Notes: generated by a model from the letters alone, not told the origin. 64,000 bases of DNA from Candidatus Falkowbacteria bacterium S5_I03 (GCA_019248265.1 JAEHGX010000002.1:58648-122647); one strand, 5' to 3'. Shown: positions 8,334-16,447, counted from the stretch's first letter. Translations and numbers: made by a program.

Positions 8334-9068
8334 TTATTTTTTTGTTCCTTGTTTTTTAACCTTATCAATTGCCGCTTCTAAAGTCTTTTTATCGGCTAAA
8401 TAATAATGTTTTACTGGTTTAAATTTTTCATCAAGCTCATAAACTAAGGGGATGCCTGTAGGGATATTGACTCCTGAGATTTCAGCAGCAGATATCTTAT
8501 CAAGATATTTAACGATCGCGCGCAGACTATTACCACTAGCGGCAATAATAATTTTTTTACCGGCCTTTATTTGAGGAACGACTTCATTTTTCCAAAAAGG
8601 CATAACTCTTTCGACAACATCTTTTAAACTCTCAGTTTCCGGCACTCTTATTCCCTTGTATTTTGCATCATTCTTTTGATTAAAAGGATTATTTTTATCA
8701 ATCTTTGGCGGCGGCGTGCTGTAACTGCGGCGCCAAATTAAAACTTGCTGCTCACCAAATTTAGCCGCCATTTCTTTTTTATTCAAGCCCTGTAAGTTCC
8801 CATAATGTCTTTCATTCAGGCGCCAATCACTAATAATTTCTGGTTTTTGCTTCATGGTCTTTAAAGCAATGGACAAAGTTTTCGAAGCCCTTTTTAAAAG
8901 AGAGGTGAAAGCTAAATCGAAGCTAAATCCTTTTTTAAGCAATTCTTGACCAGCACTTAAAGCCTCTTCCTTTCCTTTTTTAGTTAAATCAACATCTGTC
9001 CAGCCGGTAAATAAACCTTTTTTATTCCAGGTGCTTTCGCCGTGACGAAGTAAAACAATTTTGTACAT
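8334..9068 (-). CDS. gpmA: 2,3-bisphosphoglycerate-dependent phosphoglycerate mutase family protein
   Basis: A 244-residue histidine-phosphatase superfamily protein matching GpmA, which interconverts 3- and 2-phosphoglycerate in glycolysis. The phosphorylated histidine lies in VLLRHGESTWN, and LNERHYGNLQGLNK and WRRSYSTPPP are typical of GpmA. The usual AHGNSLR motif, which holds the second catalytic His, reads AASGNSLRA here (Ser178, codon AGT at 8537-8535). The enzyme therefore lacks a residue normally needed for catalysis, unless Ser can serve. The rest of the active site looks intact, so GpmA remains the best name. It is a single-gene unit with an extended -10 promoter. Confidence 0.88.
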   Translation of the reverse strand: MYKIVLLRHGESTWNKKGLFTGWTDVDLTKKGKEEALSAGQELLKKGFSFDLAFTSLLKRASKTLSIALKTMKQKPEIISDWRLNERHYGNLQGLNKKEMAAKFGEQQVLIWRRSYSTPPPKIDKNNPFNQKNDAKYKGIRVPETESLKDVVERVMPFWKNEVVPQIKAGKKIIIAASGNSLRAIVKYLDKISAAEISGVNIPTGIPLVYELDEKFKPVKHYYLADKKTLEAAIDKVKKQGTKK

Positions 9069-9098
9069 AATTTATAAAACTTATATTTTTATTTTTTC

Positions 9099-9107
9099 AT
9101 TATATCA
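9099..9107 (-). promoter_or_regulatory. Extended -10 promoter of gpmA
   Basis: The minus strand reads TGA-TATAAT about 30 bases before the gpmA start. No convincing -35 is present. The element lies only a few bases from the divergent promoter at 9112, so the two polymerases would compete. Confidence 0.6.
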
Positions 9108-9111
9108 TAAA

Positions 9112-9141
9112 TTGACTATAAAAGTTTAAAAATGATAGTAT
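9112..9141 (+). promoter_or_regulatory. Promoter of the M23/LysM peptidase gene
   Basis: TTGACT at 9112 is followed after 18 bases by TAGTAT at 9136. Transcription would begin near 9148, over 360 bases before the first ATG of the peptidase gene. This supports a longer coding region that starts without ATG. Confidence 0.6.
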
Positions 9142-9150
9142 AAAGTATAG

Positions 9151-9513
9151 TCTAATAGCAATTATATAAAAAATACTAAGACTAGCCAATTTAAGAAAAT
9201 AGCCATTGAAGGCGGCCTAATCGGCATTAAATCGCTAAATATCCTAGGAAATTTAGCGATTAGCATTTCCCGACTCTTTGCCGGCTTTTTTCGTTTATTT
9301 TTTCGGCTATTTTTTTATAAAATACTGGTAAAAATATATTTTCAGGTTTTTCGCTTTAAAAAGAACAATTTACAAGAAAGAAGCTCTTCGCAATTTATTA
9401 GAAATAACCAAGTTTTTGTTTTTATTTTAATTTTTGCGATTATTTTTATTACTTCTAACTTAAGCAATAAAAGTAAAATTAATGCGGCTGAGAATCTTAT
9501 CCCGCGAACCGTA
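9151..9513 (+). other. Open in-frame upstream extension of the M23 peptidase gene (non-ATG start likely)
   Basis: The reading frame of the peptidase gene stays open for 121 codons upstream of its first ATG, from the stop codon at 9148. The translation looks like real protein: KKIAIEGGLIGIKSLN, an aromatic/basic helix with repeated FFRLF, a basic stretch, then a membrane segment (VFVFILIFAIIFITSN) just before NAAENLIPR. No ATG, GTG or TTG start codon is in frame. ATA (9166), ATT (9205) and CTG (9325) are the possible unusual starts. The extension supplies the membrane anchor that the ATG-started protein lacks. Confidence 0.6.
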
Positions 9514-10545
9514 ATGTCTAACTTGGTAACTAATGAATTTAGCGTCAATACCGAAAACGATGAGTTAGTCGAAGAATTTTATACGCCCGACACCCTAAAG
9601 GCGGCCGGCAAAGAAAAGTATCTAGATTCTCTTTCCATGGTTGATAAACAAACAGCTCTAAGCGCCAATTCTGAAAATGAAGATTACGCTCCCTTAATTT
9701 TTGTCAGCGAGGAAGGCATGGCTGTCAAACCAATAATGATTGGATCGAGCACAAACAGCGAAGGCGTAATTCCACAACGCGATAAAATTGTTTATTACAC
9801 GGTTCAAAAAGGCGACACTATTAGTACCATCGCTCGCAATTTTGCCATTACGGTCAACACCGTTTTATGGGCCAACAATCTTTCTGCTTACAGCTTAATT
9901 AGGCCGGGAGACAGCTTAACTATTCTGCCTTATAGCGGCGTCATTCATACTGTTAAGAGCGGTGATACTATTTCTAGAATTGCCAAACTATACGGTGTTG
10001 AAGACGAAAAAATACTTAGCAGCAATAATATTGGCGGGACTTTGAAAATCGGGGAAAAAATTATTGTTCCTGGCGGTAGTAAATTAACCACGTCAGTGGC
10101 GACCACTAGAACTTCCAACACGACCGGCCTTTCAATAATTAAAGATATTATAAAATCTCCATCAGCCACTGCCGCTGCCGGAGCTAAAATGGTTTGGCCG
10201 ACAGTCGGTCGACGCATTACGCAATATTTCTCTTGGAAACATAACGGCTTAGATATTGCTAATAAAGTCGGCACCGCGATTTATGCGGCTGACGCTGGGA
10301 CAGTAGAAATAGCTGCCGGTGGTTATAATGGCGGCTATGGCAACACTATATTAATCAACCACGGCGGCGGTAAAAAAACACGTTATGGCCACCTGTCTAA
10401 ATTATATGTTAAAGTTGGAGATAAGGTGGAGCGTGGTGAAAATATCGGATTAATGGGATCCACTGGGCGCTCAACCGGCTCACATCTTCACTTTGAAGTC
10501 GTTATTAGCGGAGCTAGATATAATCCTTTAAATTATATAAAATAA
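9514..10545 (+). CDS. LysM and M23 family peptidoglycan endopeptidase
   Basis: From its first ATG the protein has 343 residues. It carries two LysM peptidoglycan-binding repeats (YTVQKGDTISTIARNF and HTVKSGDTISRIAKLY) and a C-terminal LytM/M23 metallopeptidase domain. The zinc-binding set is visible: HNGLDIANKVGTAI (His and Asp) and GSHLHFEV (H-x-H), plus YGHLSKLYVKVGDKV. Such enzymes cut peptide cross-bridges in the cell wall during growth and division. Started here it has no signal peptide. The open frame upstream (9151-9513) adds a membrane anchor, so the true start is probably a non-ATG codon further up. The 86-residue membrane protein gene follows after 13 bases. Confidence 0.88.
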   Translation: MSNLVTNEFSVNTENDELVEEFYTPDTLKAAGKEKYLDSLSMVDKQTALSANSENEDYAPLIFVSEEGMAVKPIMIGSSTNSEGVIPQRDKIVYYTVQKGDTISTIARNFAITVNTVLWANNLSAYSLIRPGDSLTILPYSGVIHTVKSGDTISRIAKLYGVEDEKILSSNNIGGTLKIGEKIIVPGGSKLTTSVATTRTSNTTGLSIIKDIIKSPSATAAAGAKMVWPTVGRRITQYFSWKHNGLDIANKVGTAIYAADAGTVEIAAGGYNGGYGNTILINHGGGKKTRYGHLSKLYVKVGDKVERGENIGLMGSTGRSTGSHLHFEVVISGARYNPLNYIK

Positions 10546-10558
10546 AAAATAAAAAAAT

Positions 10559-10819
10559 ATGGTGGGACAAATCATTTTAGGCGCAATCATGATTGCGGTC
10601 GGTGCCGGAGCCGTTATCAAAACAGAATGGATAATTAATAACTTTGGACGCATGGCCTGGTTTGAAGAAAAATTAGGTTCTGACGGCGGTTCTAGATTAG
10701 GTTATAAACTAATCGGAGTCGTAGTGCTTACCATCGGAATTATTGTGATGACTGGTAGCGGCGATGATTTTATGCGCTGGTTATTGTCACCAATTATAAA
10801 ATACAGCATACCCAAATAA
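10559..10819 (+). CDS. Small two-helix membrane protein
   Basis: An 86-residue protein with hydrophobic segments at about residues 3-22 (GQIILGAIMIAVGAGAVI) and 49-66 (LIGVVVLTIGIIVMTG), joined by a loop WFEEKLGSDGGSRLG. It follows the M23 peptidase gene by 13 bases and is surely co-transcribed, so a cell-envelope role is plausible. I do not recognise a named family, although small proteins of this pattern are common beside cell-wall genes in candidate-phyla bacteria. No catalytic residues stand out. Confidence 0.7.
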   Translation: MVGQIILGAIMIAVGAGAVIKTEWIINNFGRMAWFEEKLGSDGGSRLGYKLIGVVVLTIGIIVMTGSGDDFMRWLLSPIIKYSIPK

Positions 10820-10848
10820 GCCTCTAAAAAATCAAGGCTCAGCCGCTC

Positions 10849-10877
10849 TTGACCGCGCGCTAAACAATTGGTAATCT
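10849..10877 (+). promoter_or_regulatory. Promoter of tRNA-Ala
   Basis: TTGACC and TAATCT are separated by 17 bases, ending 27 bases before the mature 5' end of the tRNA. Confidence 0.6.
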
Positions 10878-10904
10878 GAATTACAGTCACGCGTTGTTAA
10901 GTAT

Positions 10905-10978
10905 GGGCCCTTAGCTCAGCTGGCTAGAGCACCTGCTTTGCAAGCAGGGGGTCAAGGGTTCGAATCCCTTAGGGTCCA
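10905..10978 (+). tRNA. tRNA-Ala (TGC)
   Basis: A complete cloverleaf with acceptor stem GGGCCCT/AGGGTCC. It contains the G3-T70 wobble pair that marks alanine tRNAs. The anticodon loop is TTTGCAA (anticodon TGC) and the T-loop is TTCGAAT. CCA is not encoded. In many bacteria this tRNA sits in the 16S-23S spacer; here it stands alone with its own promoter and terminator. Confidence 0.96.
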
Positions 10979-10986
10979 CAAAATAA

Positions 10987-11025
10987 AAATCCCCACAACT
11001 TTTTTTAAGTTGCGGGGATTTTGTT
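10987..11025. terminator. Bidirectional terminator after tRNA-Ala
   Basis: The long hairpin ATCCCC(A)CAACTT / AAGTTG(C)GGGGAT has A/T runs on both sides. It ends the tRNA unit on the plus strand and the convergent FkbH-like gene on the minus strand. Confidence 0.8.
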
Positions 11026-11053
11026 TTTCAATAATACTTAATGTTTGTTTGAA

Positions 11054-12751
11054 CTAATCAAAATAAGTAATTCCATTTTCCTCATTGAAATTACCGCCAA
11101 TAAAAGCGGATGCTAAAATAGCAGGCGTGGTCTTTGTTTTTTGGAAGATAACCATGGTACGTCGTAAATTATCAGGCGAACCGGCATTTTCCAGGGCGAT
11201 TACTTTAAAATAATCGTGAGGGAAAAGTTTGACCAAAGTTTTCGGTCCAATCCGCCAAAAATCTATCGGCGATTCGTGTTTAGGAAATGATTTACCGGGC
11301 ACGGTGATAAAAAGATAACCGCCAACCTGGCAAATTCTGGCCATCTCGTTGATTACGCGCCAAGGATGCTTGGTGTGCTCCAACAATTCAACCGCCCAAA
11401 CCTGATTTTGGCTTTCATCCGGAAAAATTGCTTGCAAATTTTCAGCATCAGCTACCAAATTATTCATTCCGGGGAAATCTTCCAAATCAAGATTAGAAAA
11501 TTTAGTCATGGAAATTAACGACATAAAATCTTCTTTTTGACCGGCTTCCAACAAGCCCAAGACTTCGCCTTGAGCCGAGCCTAAATTAACAATTACGTCG
11601 CTCTCTTTAATTAAAGGAGCAACTTCTTGATAGAAAAAATTAATTACTTCAGGTATTCCCGGGCACTCCAAGTCTAATTTATCAGTCTCTACAATTGCGG
11701 GCAGATGCTTTTCACAATCAAAACGATTAATATATTTATTAAACAATAAATTACCGCTCTGACTGTTGCCGATAAAATGAAAATTCATCCGCCAAAGTAA
11801 ATGTTGAATGTTAGAATTAGTGGTTGAATTGATCAAATGCAAGAAAACTCTGACAACTCCCTGTTTTCTAAGTTTGCCAAGTAGAATAGCTAGAGCCCTC
11901 TCTTCAAAGTTAAAACCCATAGCGCTCGAAGAAAAAGTGGCGTTCTCAATCGTCGCTTCATTATCATTAATACTGACCATAAAAGCGCCAATTAAACCAA
12001 AAGAATTCCCTTGTTGTGAGGCGGAAACCGCATAAATAATGCTCCCGGAATTAACTTTTTGAAAAATTATTTCCAAGAGTTCCCGCTCATCGCTAAAGAC
12101 AAAGGGATTGAAGTTTAATTTCTGAGTGGTAAAAAATAGCCTGGCTAAACGATAAAGATCGTTAACCGAAGGCGGAGCCACACAAATTTCTTGCCGCAAA
12201 GCTGTTTGTAGTTCCAAACTAGAGCTCTTCCCCCAAAACAAAAACCATTTATCAAGCTTGGCTCGGTAACGGTTCTGACGATGTTTAATATTTGATAAAA
12301 GTTCAACCGAACGAATATCAATTACGGGAATCGCGCTCAAAAAAATCATTTGCTCCGGTTCCAAGACATGAAGCCGGGGAAAATTTTCTTGCGCCGCTTG
12401 GCGCTTAGCAGGATTGCTGTCGATAAATATCGCTGCCGATTGAGAAATCTGCGTCGCTTCCAAAAGCCGAGCAATGTTTTTTACCTTAGGCTCCAAATTG
12501 GCCATAATGTAGGTAAACAGCTCTTTATCAACTCCCAATGATTCTAAGGCTCGTAAAACAACCTCGCGATCATTTTTGGAAATGATAAAAACCTGAATCC
12601 CTCGAGCATGCAAAAACTTGATAATTTCCAAGCGCTCTAAATCCAGAACAAGCTGGTCATCAGTAATCGCTCCCTTTAAAAGGGTCTGCCCTAAATCAAC
12701 AATAACAGCGGCAATCTTTTTAGCCGTTAATAAACTCCTAGATAGTTCCAT
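11054..12751 (-). CDS. FkbH-like HAD-IIIC / GNAT-like / SAM methyltransferase fusion protein
   Basis: A 565-residue multidomain protein. Residues 1-140 resemble the HAD-IIIC domain of FkbH-like enzymes: VDLGQTLLKGAITDD (motif I), FIISKNDREVV (motif II) and IFIDSNPAKRQAA (motif III). Residues about 185-335 look like the acetyltransferase-type domain usually found C-terminal in FkbH proteins. Residues about 375-545 are a class I methyltransferase (VNLGSAQGEVLG, then WAVELLEHTKHPWRVINEM and GGYLFITVPG). Motif I reads D-L-G-Q-T, so the second Asp of the HAD D-x-D motif is replaced by Gly21. FkbH domains load glyceryl units onto carriers; the role of this fusion is unknown. Confidence 0.7.
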   Translation of the reverse strand: MELSRSLLTAKKIAAVIVDLGQTLLKGAITDDQLVLDLERLEIIKFLHARGIQVFIISKNDREVVLRALESLGVDKELFTYIMANLEPKVKNIARLLEATQISQSAAIFIDSNPAKRQAAQENFPRLHVLEPEQMIFLSAIPVIDIRSVELLSNIKHRQNRYRAKLDKWFLFWGKSSSLELQTALRQEICVAPPSVNDLYRLARLFFTTQKLNFNPFVFSDERELLEIIFQKVNSGSIIYAVSASQQGNSFGLIGAFMVSINDNEATIENATFSSSAMGFNFEERALAILLGKLRKQGVVRVFLHLINSTTNSNIQHLLWRMNFHFIGNSQSGNLLFNKYINRFDCEKHLPAIVETDKLDLECPGIPEVINFFYQEVAPLIKESDVIVNLGSAQGEVLGLLEAGQKEDFMSLISMTKFSNLDLEDFPGMNNLVADAENLQAIFPDESQNQVWAVELLEHTKHPWRVINEMARICQVGGYLFITVPGKSFPKHESPIDFWRIGPKTLVKLFPHDYFKVIALENAGSPDNLRRTMVIFQKTKTTPAILASAFIGGNFNEENGITYFD

Positions 12752-12796
12752 TTTTACTTTTATTTGAGGTTACACATATTTTTAAAGAACCCGTCT

Positions 12797-12825
12797 ATAC
12801 TAAAACAAAATAAGATAAATGTCAA
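12797..12825 (-). promoter_or_regulatory. Promoter of the FkbH-like fusion gene
   Basis: On the minus strand TTGACA (12825-12820) and TAGTAT (12802-12797) are 17 bases apart, about 45 bases before the ATG at 12751. Confidence 0.75.
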
Positions 12826-12857
12826 TATAAAAGCCCCGCAAACAAGCAGGGCTTCTA
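12826..12857 (-). terminator. Terminator of the hydrolase-murF-ddl operon
   Basis: The hairpin AAGCCC(T)GC / GC(G)GGGCTT is followed by TTTTAT on the minus strand, after the ddl stop codon and directly before the next promoter. Confidence 0.65.
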
Positions 12858-12887
12858 CAAAAAATTTTATTTTTTACCTAATAATTC

Positions 12888-14066
12888 TTATTTTTGCGCT
12901 AATTTCAAACTCTTTAGCTGACCGAGAACCTCCGAGGAAAAACTATGGACGGAAGTATCTTTTTCTTCTTGGCGAATAAGGGCGTCGGCAATTAACTGGC
13001 GAACTAATTCGGCAATTTTAACACCGCTTTTCTCCCAAAGATGATGATATAGAGTTCCGGGGAGCGGATTTATTTCATTGGCAAAATATTGACCGGTGGC
13101 TTTATTGTATAAAAAGTCAAAACGAGCAATACCGACGCAGCCTAAAGCCTGAAAAACTTTTACAGAAGTTTCTTGAATTTTTTTAGTGGTATTTTCATCA
13201 AGACTGGCAGGAATCACAATTTTCTTATCTGCTTGCCCCAATTGGGCGCCACCGTCACTTAAATATTTATCCTCATAACTGAACAGTCCCTCACTAAAAG
13301 ATGATTCTTGTAATAGTGACGGCTGCGGATTTTGATAGCCCCTAACCGCGCAGGTGACATCCATTAGATTTTCTACACCTTCTTCGACCAAAAGTTGATC
13401 ATCATAATGCAAAGCCACCTCGCAAGCTTGTTCCAAATCCTTGAAATCACTGACTTTAGTAATTCCAATGGAAGAGCCCAGATGCGGCGGTTTTACAAAA
13501 ACCGGCCAGACTAAAGAAGTTTTAATCTCTTCTAAAATTTTAGTTTTATCGGCCTGCCACTGGGAACGATTATAAAAAACAAATTTAGTGGTCGGGATAT
13601 TTAAACCTTGATAAAAAATCTTGGTTAAAATTTTATTCATAGCAATACTAGAGGCGGCGACATCACAGCCGACATAAGGAACATTAAAAATATTAAACAA
13701 CCCCTGCATCGCGCCGTCTTCGCCTAAATTTCCGTGGAAAGCCGGAAACACAAAATCAATTATCTGCTTTTTAGAGAGCAGGCCGGATCTTTTAAACACC
13801 AGGCAATCGCGAGAAGCGTCTAAATCTAAATCGTAGGCGCTCATATTTTTTAGAACGGCTTGATAATTAGCCGTGCTAAAAAATGCTAAGCTGCCGAGTT
13901 TATCATCAATAAAAAATCGTTCTTGCTTATCCAAATAAACGGGGATAACTTCATATTCCGGCATCTTTTTTAAAACCGAAATAATAAGCTGTCCGGTAAT
14001 AATGGAGATATCATGTTCCGGGCTCTTGCCTCCAAAGAAGACACCGATTCTTTTTACATTTTTCAT
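12888..14066 (-). CDS. ddl: D-alanine--D-alanine ligase
   Basis: A 392-residue ATP-grasp enzyme that joins two D-alanines for the peptidoglycan stem peptide. It starts with RIGVFFGGKSPEHDISIITG, the Ddl N-terminal signature. It contains FPAFHGNLGEDGAMQGLFN (start of the substrate site), the ATP-grasp KPPHLGSSIGI and the C-terminal NEINPLPGTLYHHLWEKSG. Its product is the substrate of MurF, whose gene lies 9 bases upstream in the same operon. Family length and motifs are normal. The closest alternative would be a D-Ala-D-lactate ligase, which cannot be excluded from motifs alone. Confidence 0.95.
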   Translation of the reverse strand: MKNVKRIGVFFGGKSPEHDISIITGQLIISVLKKMPEYEVIPVYLDKQERFFIDDKLGSLAFFSTANYQAVLKNMSAYDLDLDASRDCLVFKRSGLLSKKQIIDFVFPAFHGNLGEDGAMQGLFNIFNVPYVGCDVAASSIAMNKILTKIFYQGLNIPTTKFVFYNRSQWQADKTKILEEIKTSLVWPVFVKPPHLGSSIGITKVSDFKDLEQACEVALHYDDQLLVEEGVENLMDVTCAVRGYQNPQPSLLQESSFSEGLFSYEDKYLSDGGAQLGQADKKIVIPASLDENTTKKIQETSVKVFQALGCVGIARFDFLYNKATGQYFANEINPLPGTLYHHLWEKSGVKIAELVRQLIADALIRQEEKDTSVHSFSSEVLGQLKSLKLAQK

Positions 14067-14075
14067 ATAAGCAAA

Positions 14076-15446
14076 TTATTTATAATTATCAGGCCAATCA
14101 TTTTGAAAAATAATCGTATCGCCGGCATGCAAAACTTCAGCTAAGTCCTGATGAGCCGAAATTGCGTCCGGATATTCTTTAAAATTTAAAAAACCAATTT
14201 TCTGAAATTCGTTCGCGATATAAGCCGTCGCGCTATTTTTTATTAATAGCACTAAATCAATTTTTTTTAAAGCGTAAAGTCTGGCAATTTCCCGATGACG
14301 TTCCTCTTTTTTGTCCCCCAATTCCACTAAACCGGGAGTGATGACCAAGCGGCGACCAGCGGCACGGTCTAAAACCTCCAAACCGCTTTTAAAACCATCA
14401 AAATTGCCGTTATAGCTGTCATCAATTACCATAAGCTGTGAGGCGGCGTTCCAAATCGGCTCCAAACGATTTTTAACAATTGGCATGGCCGAGAGCGGCA
14501 TGACTGCCTTATTTAAATCCAGTCCCAATTCTTTAGCCAATGAAAGCGCCATCGCCATTAAAATAACATTATGCCGCGCTAATAGCTTAGTAGAAAAAGT
14601 GAGGCCGTCATACTTAAAAGATAACCCAGCAAAATTTGGCAAAACATTAAGTTCGCTAACTGAAGAATAATCAATCCCAGTAATCTCTGACAGCTTGAAC
14701 CTGGAATAATTATCTTTAACATTCTGATCGGTAAAATTAAGGATGACCTTGCTCGTCGTTCTTTCGGCTAACTCAAACTTGGCTTTAATAGTATTTTGGA
14801 GGCCGCCAAAACGCTCCAAATGTGATTCATTAATACCGGTCAAAAAAGAATACTTGGGATTAACAAGTTCACAAATCTTGGCAATATCGCCAATTTGATA
14901 AGCTCCCATCTCCACGATAAAAAAGTCAGCGGCCGCTAAAGCGCTTTGGTTAGCAATAACAAAATAAGCGATCCCTAAATCCGTATTAACATTATTGGGC
15001 GTCTTAACAATTTTAAAACCGCTTTGCAAAACAACCGCTAAAATTTCTTTGAGACTGGTTTTGCCATAACTGCCGGTAATACCGATGACCTCAATCTTAT
15101 TGTTAGCTAAAATCTTTTTTGCGCGACCGATAACTCTATTTTTTAAAAAATAATCTAGGGGCAGGAACAACCACAAAACCAAAACCGTAATTAACGGCAA
15201 GATAGCAATTAACAAAACTATAAAAACTAAAGCCCAAATTTTAAACCAAGAAATTGCTAAAGCTATTAAGGAAATAACAACCGCCAATAACAAATAATAA
15301 ATAGCACGCGCCTTCTTTGTCCAATCAATCGCTTGGCGTTTCTCAAAAGACCACCAACGCCAATCAGAATAAATAAACGTTAAAAAACGTCGTACATCAT
15401 ACGACTCTCTTTGCAAAATATAAACTAAGCCGCGAATAATGTTCAT
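14076..15446 (-). CDS. murF: Membrane-anchored Mur ligase (MurF-like)
   Basis: A 456-residue Mur ligase. The ATP loop is GITGSYGKTSLKE (residues 122-134), followed by KTPNNVNTDLGIA, IVEMGAYQIGDI and the C-terminal part with VIDDSYNGNFDGF and VITPGLVELGDK, all typical of MurF, which adds D-Ala-D-Ala to the UDP-MurNAc tripeptide. Residues about 48-98 form two or three membrane helices, so the usual N-terminal UDP-sugar-binding domain is replaced by a membrane region. The ATG overlaps the hydrolase stop codon (ATGA), and ddl follows. The membrane anchor leaves some doubt whether the substrate is the soluble nucleotide or a lipid-linked form. Confidence 0.85.
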   Translation of the reverse strand: MNIIRGLVYILQRESYDVRRFLTFIYSDWRWWSFEKRQAIDWTKKARAIYYLLLAVVISLIALAISWFKIWALVFIVLLIAILPLITVLVLWLFLPLDYFLKNRVIGRAKKILANNKIEVIGITGSYGKTSLKEILAVVLQSGFKIVKTPNNVNTDLGIAYFVIANQSALAAADFFIVEMGAYQIGDIAKICELVNPKYSFLTGINESHLERFGGLQNTIKAKFELAERTTSKVILNFTDQNVKDNYSRFKLSEITGIDYSSVSELNVLPNFAGLSFKYDGLTFSTKLLARHNVILMAMALSLAKELGLDLNKAVMPLSAMPIVKNRLEPIWNAASQLMVIDDSYNGNFDGFKSGLEVLDRAAGRRLVITPGLVELGDKKEERHREIARLYALKKIDLVLLIKNSATAYIANEFQKIGFLNFKEYPDAISAHQDLAEVLHAGDTIIFQNDWPDNYK

Positions 15447-16183
15447 AAATACTTAGCAATAATTTTTTTAAACTCTTCCGGCTTATCTAAAAACGCGTAA
15501 TGCCCGGCAGCCGGTATCGTTTCTAAAACCGCTTGATTGCTTAAATTTTTTAATTTTTCTGCCTGGCGATACGGCGTCGCCACATCATCCTTCCCCCAAA
15601 TAAGAACAATCGGCAATTGTAATTTATAAAAAGCGACCTGCCTATCCTCGCTAATTAATTTTTTATAAGTTTCAACCATTTCCCCGGCCTCCAAATAATC
15701 AGGACTAAGGACCTTGCCGGCTAAACGTCGACGCCATTTTTTATTAACAAAAGGAAATAGAGTACGAAAAATTTTGGCTCCAATAAATAAATTTTGTGAG
15801 CGACCCAATCGCTCGCGAATAATCGCGCCGCCCAGCAAGATTAACTTCTGGGCTTCCGCGCCAGAACTCAAATATTCAACCGCGATTGCTCCGCCAACGC
15901 TATGCCCAATAATAATCGGGTTCACAACCTTTAATCTTTGCAAAACAGCGGCCACTAAGTTTGAATAGTCGGCTAAACCCCAATCTTCTTTCGGCTCTTC
16001 GCTGCCGCCCCAGCCAGGAAGGTTAATTGCTAATAAATTAGAAATTTTACCCATAACCGAACAAAACAAGTCGGCGGGCGATTTCCAGCCTGGCAAAAAA
16101 ACAACTGCCTGATTAGGGTTGAAGTCCGGACTAATCAAGTAGTTAACTTTTAGACCATTAATAATGATTTCTTTTTTTATCAT
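15443..16183 (-). CDS. Alpha/beta hydrolase family protein
   Basis: An alpha/beta-fold hydrolase of about 246 residues. The catalytic triad is visible: nucleophile Ser in IIGHSVGGAIAVEYL, Asp in WGKDDVATP and His in AAGHYAFLDKPEE; VVFLPGW and AINLPGWGGS form the oxyanion region. I chose the ATG at 16183 (MIKKEIIINGLKV) over one at 16255, because an extended -10 box (TGC-TATAAT) lies only 6 bases upstream and would put the longer start outside the transcript. That implies a leaderless mRNA. It heads the operon with murF and ddl; the substrate is unknown. Confidence 0.85.
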   Translation of the reverse strand: MIKKEIIINGLKVNYLISPDFNPNQAVVFLPGWKSPADLFCSVMGKISNLLAINLPGWGGSEEPKEDWGLADYSNLVAAVLQRLKVVNPIIIGHSVGGAIAVEYLSSGAEAQKLILLGGAIIRERLGRSQNLFIGAKIFRTLFPFVNKKWRRRLAGKVLSPDYLEAGEMVETYKKLISEDRQVAFYKLQLPIVLIWGKDDVATPYRQAEKLKNLSNQAVLETIPAAGHYAFLDKPEEFKKIIAKYL

Positions 16184-16189
16184 ATAAAT

Positions 16190-16198
16190 ATTATAGCA
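16190..16198 (-). promoter_or_regulatory. Extended -10 promoter of the hydrolase-murF-ddl operon
   Basis: TGC-TATAAT on the minus strand ends 6 bases before the ATG at 16183. Transcription would start at or next to the start codon. Confidence 0.65.
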
Positions 16199-16237
16199 TC
16201 CTAGCCCAAAAACAGGAAAAGTCCAAGACCTAATTTC

Positions 16238-16267
16238 TTGACGGCTAAAAAGCAAATATTATATAAT
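16238..16267 (+). promoter_or_regulatory. Promoter of a small transcription unit (46-residue ORF)
   Basis: TTGACG and a perfect TATAAT are separated by 18 bases. The predicted transcript runs from about 16274 to the terminator at 16500. Confidence 0.75.
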
Positions 16268-16306
16268 AGCAACAGTTCTTATTTAATAACTAATAAAATC
16301 AGCATC

Positions 16307-16447
16307 ATGAAAAAGAAAAATTTTGCATCAACAGCATTGGCAGTATCTGCAACATTGAATTTTGGCGAAAAAAGAAAAAGCGACATGGCAACAGTAACAG
16401 GCTTCGACTCCGGACAGCAGCAAAGTGAAATGCAACAAAGGAAGTAA
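16307..16447 (+). CDS. Small orphan ORF, 46 residues
   Basis: A short ORF beginning MKKKNFASTALAVSATLNFG, with a basic start and a weakly hydrophobic stretch, then a charged and glutamine-rich tail ending SEMQQRK. It lies between a strong promoter and a strong terminator, so the DNA is certainly transcribed; whether the peptide is made is less sure. There is no clear ribosome-binding site. The N-terminus resembles a poor signal peptide without a cleavage motif. I recognise no family. The transcript could equally be a small RNA. Confidence 0.4.
   Translation: MKKKNFASTALAVSATLNFGEKRKSDMATVTGFDSGQQQSEMQQRK

Noticed and set aside
9342..9548. A 68-residue minus-strand frame
   Set aside because: It is antisense to the upstream extension of the M23 peptidase gene, whose plus-strand translation looks far more protein-like.
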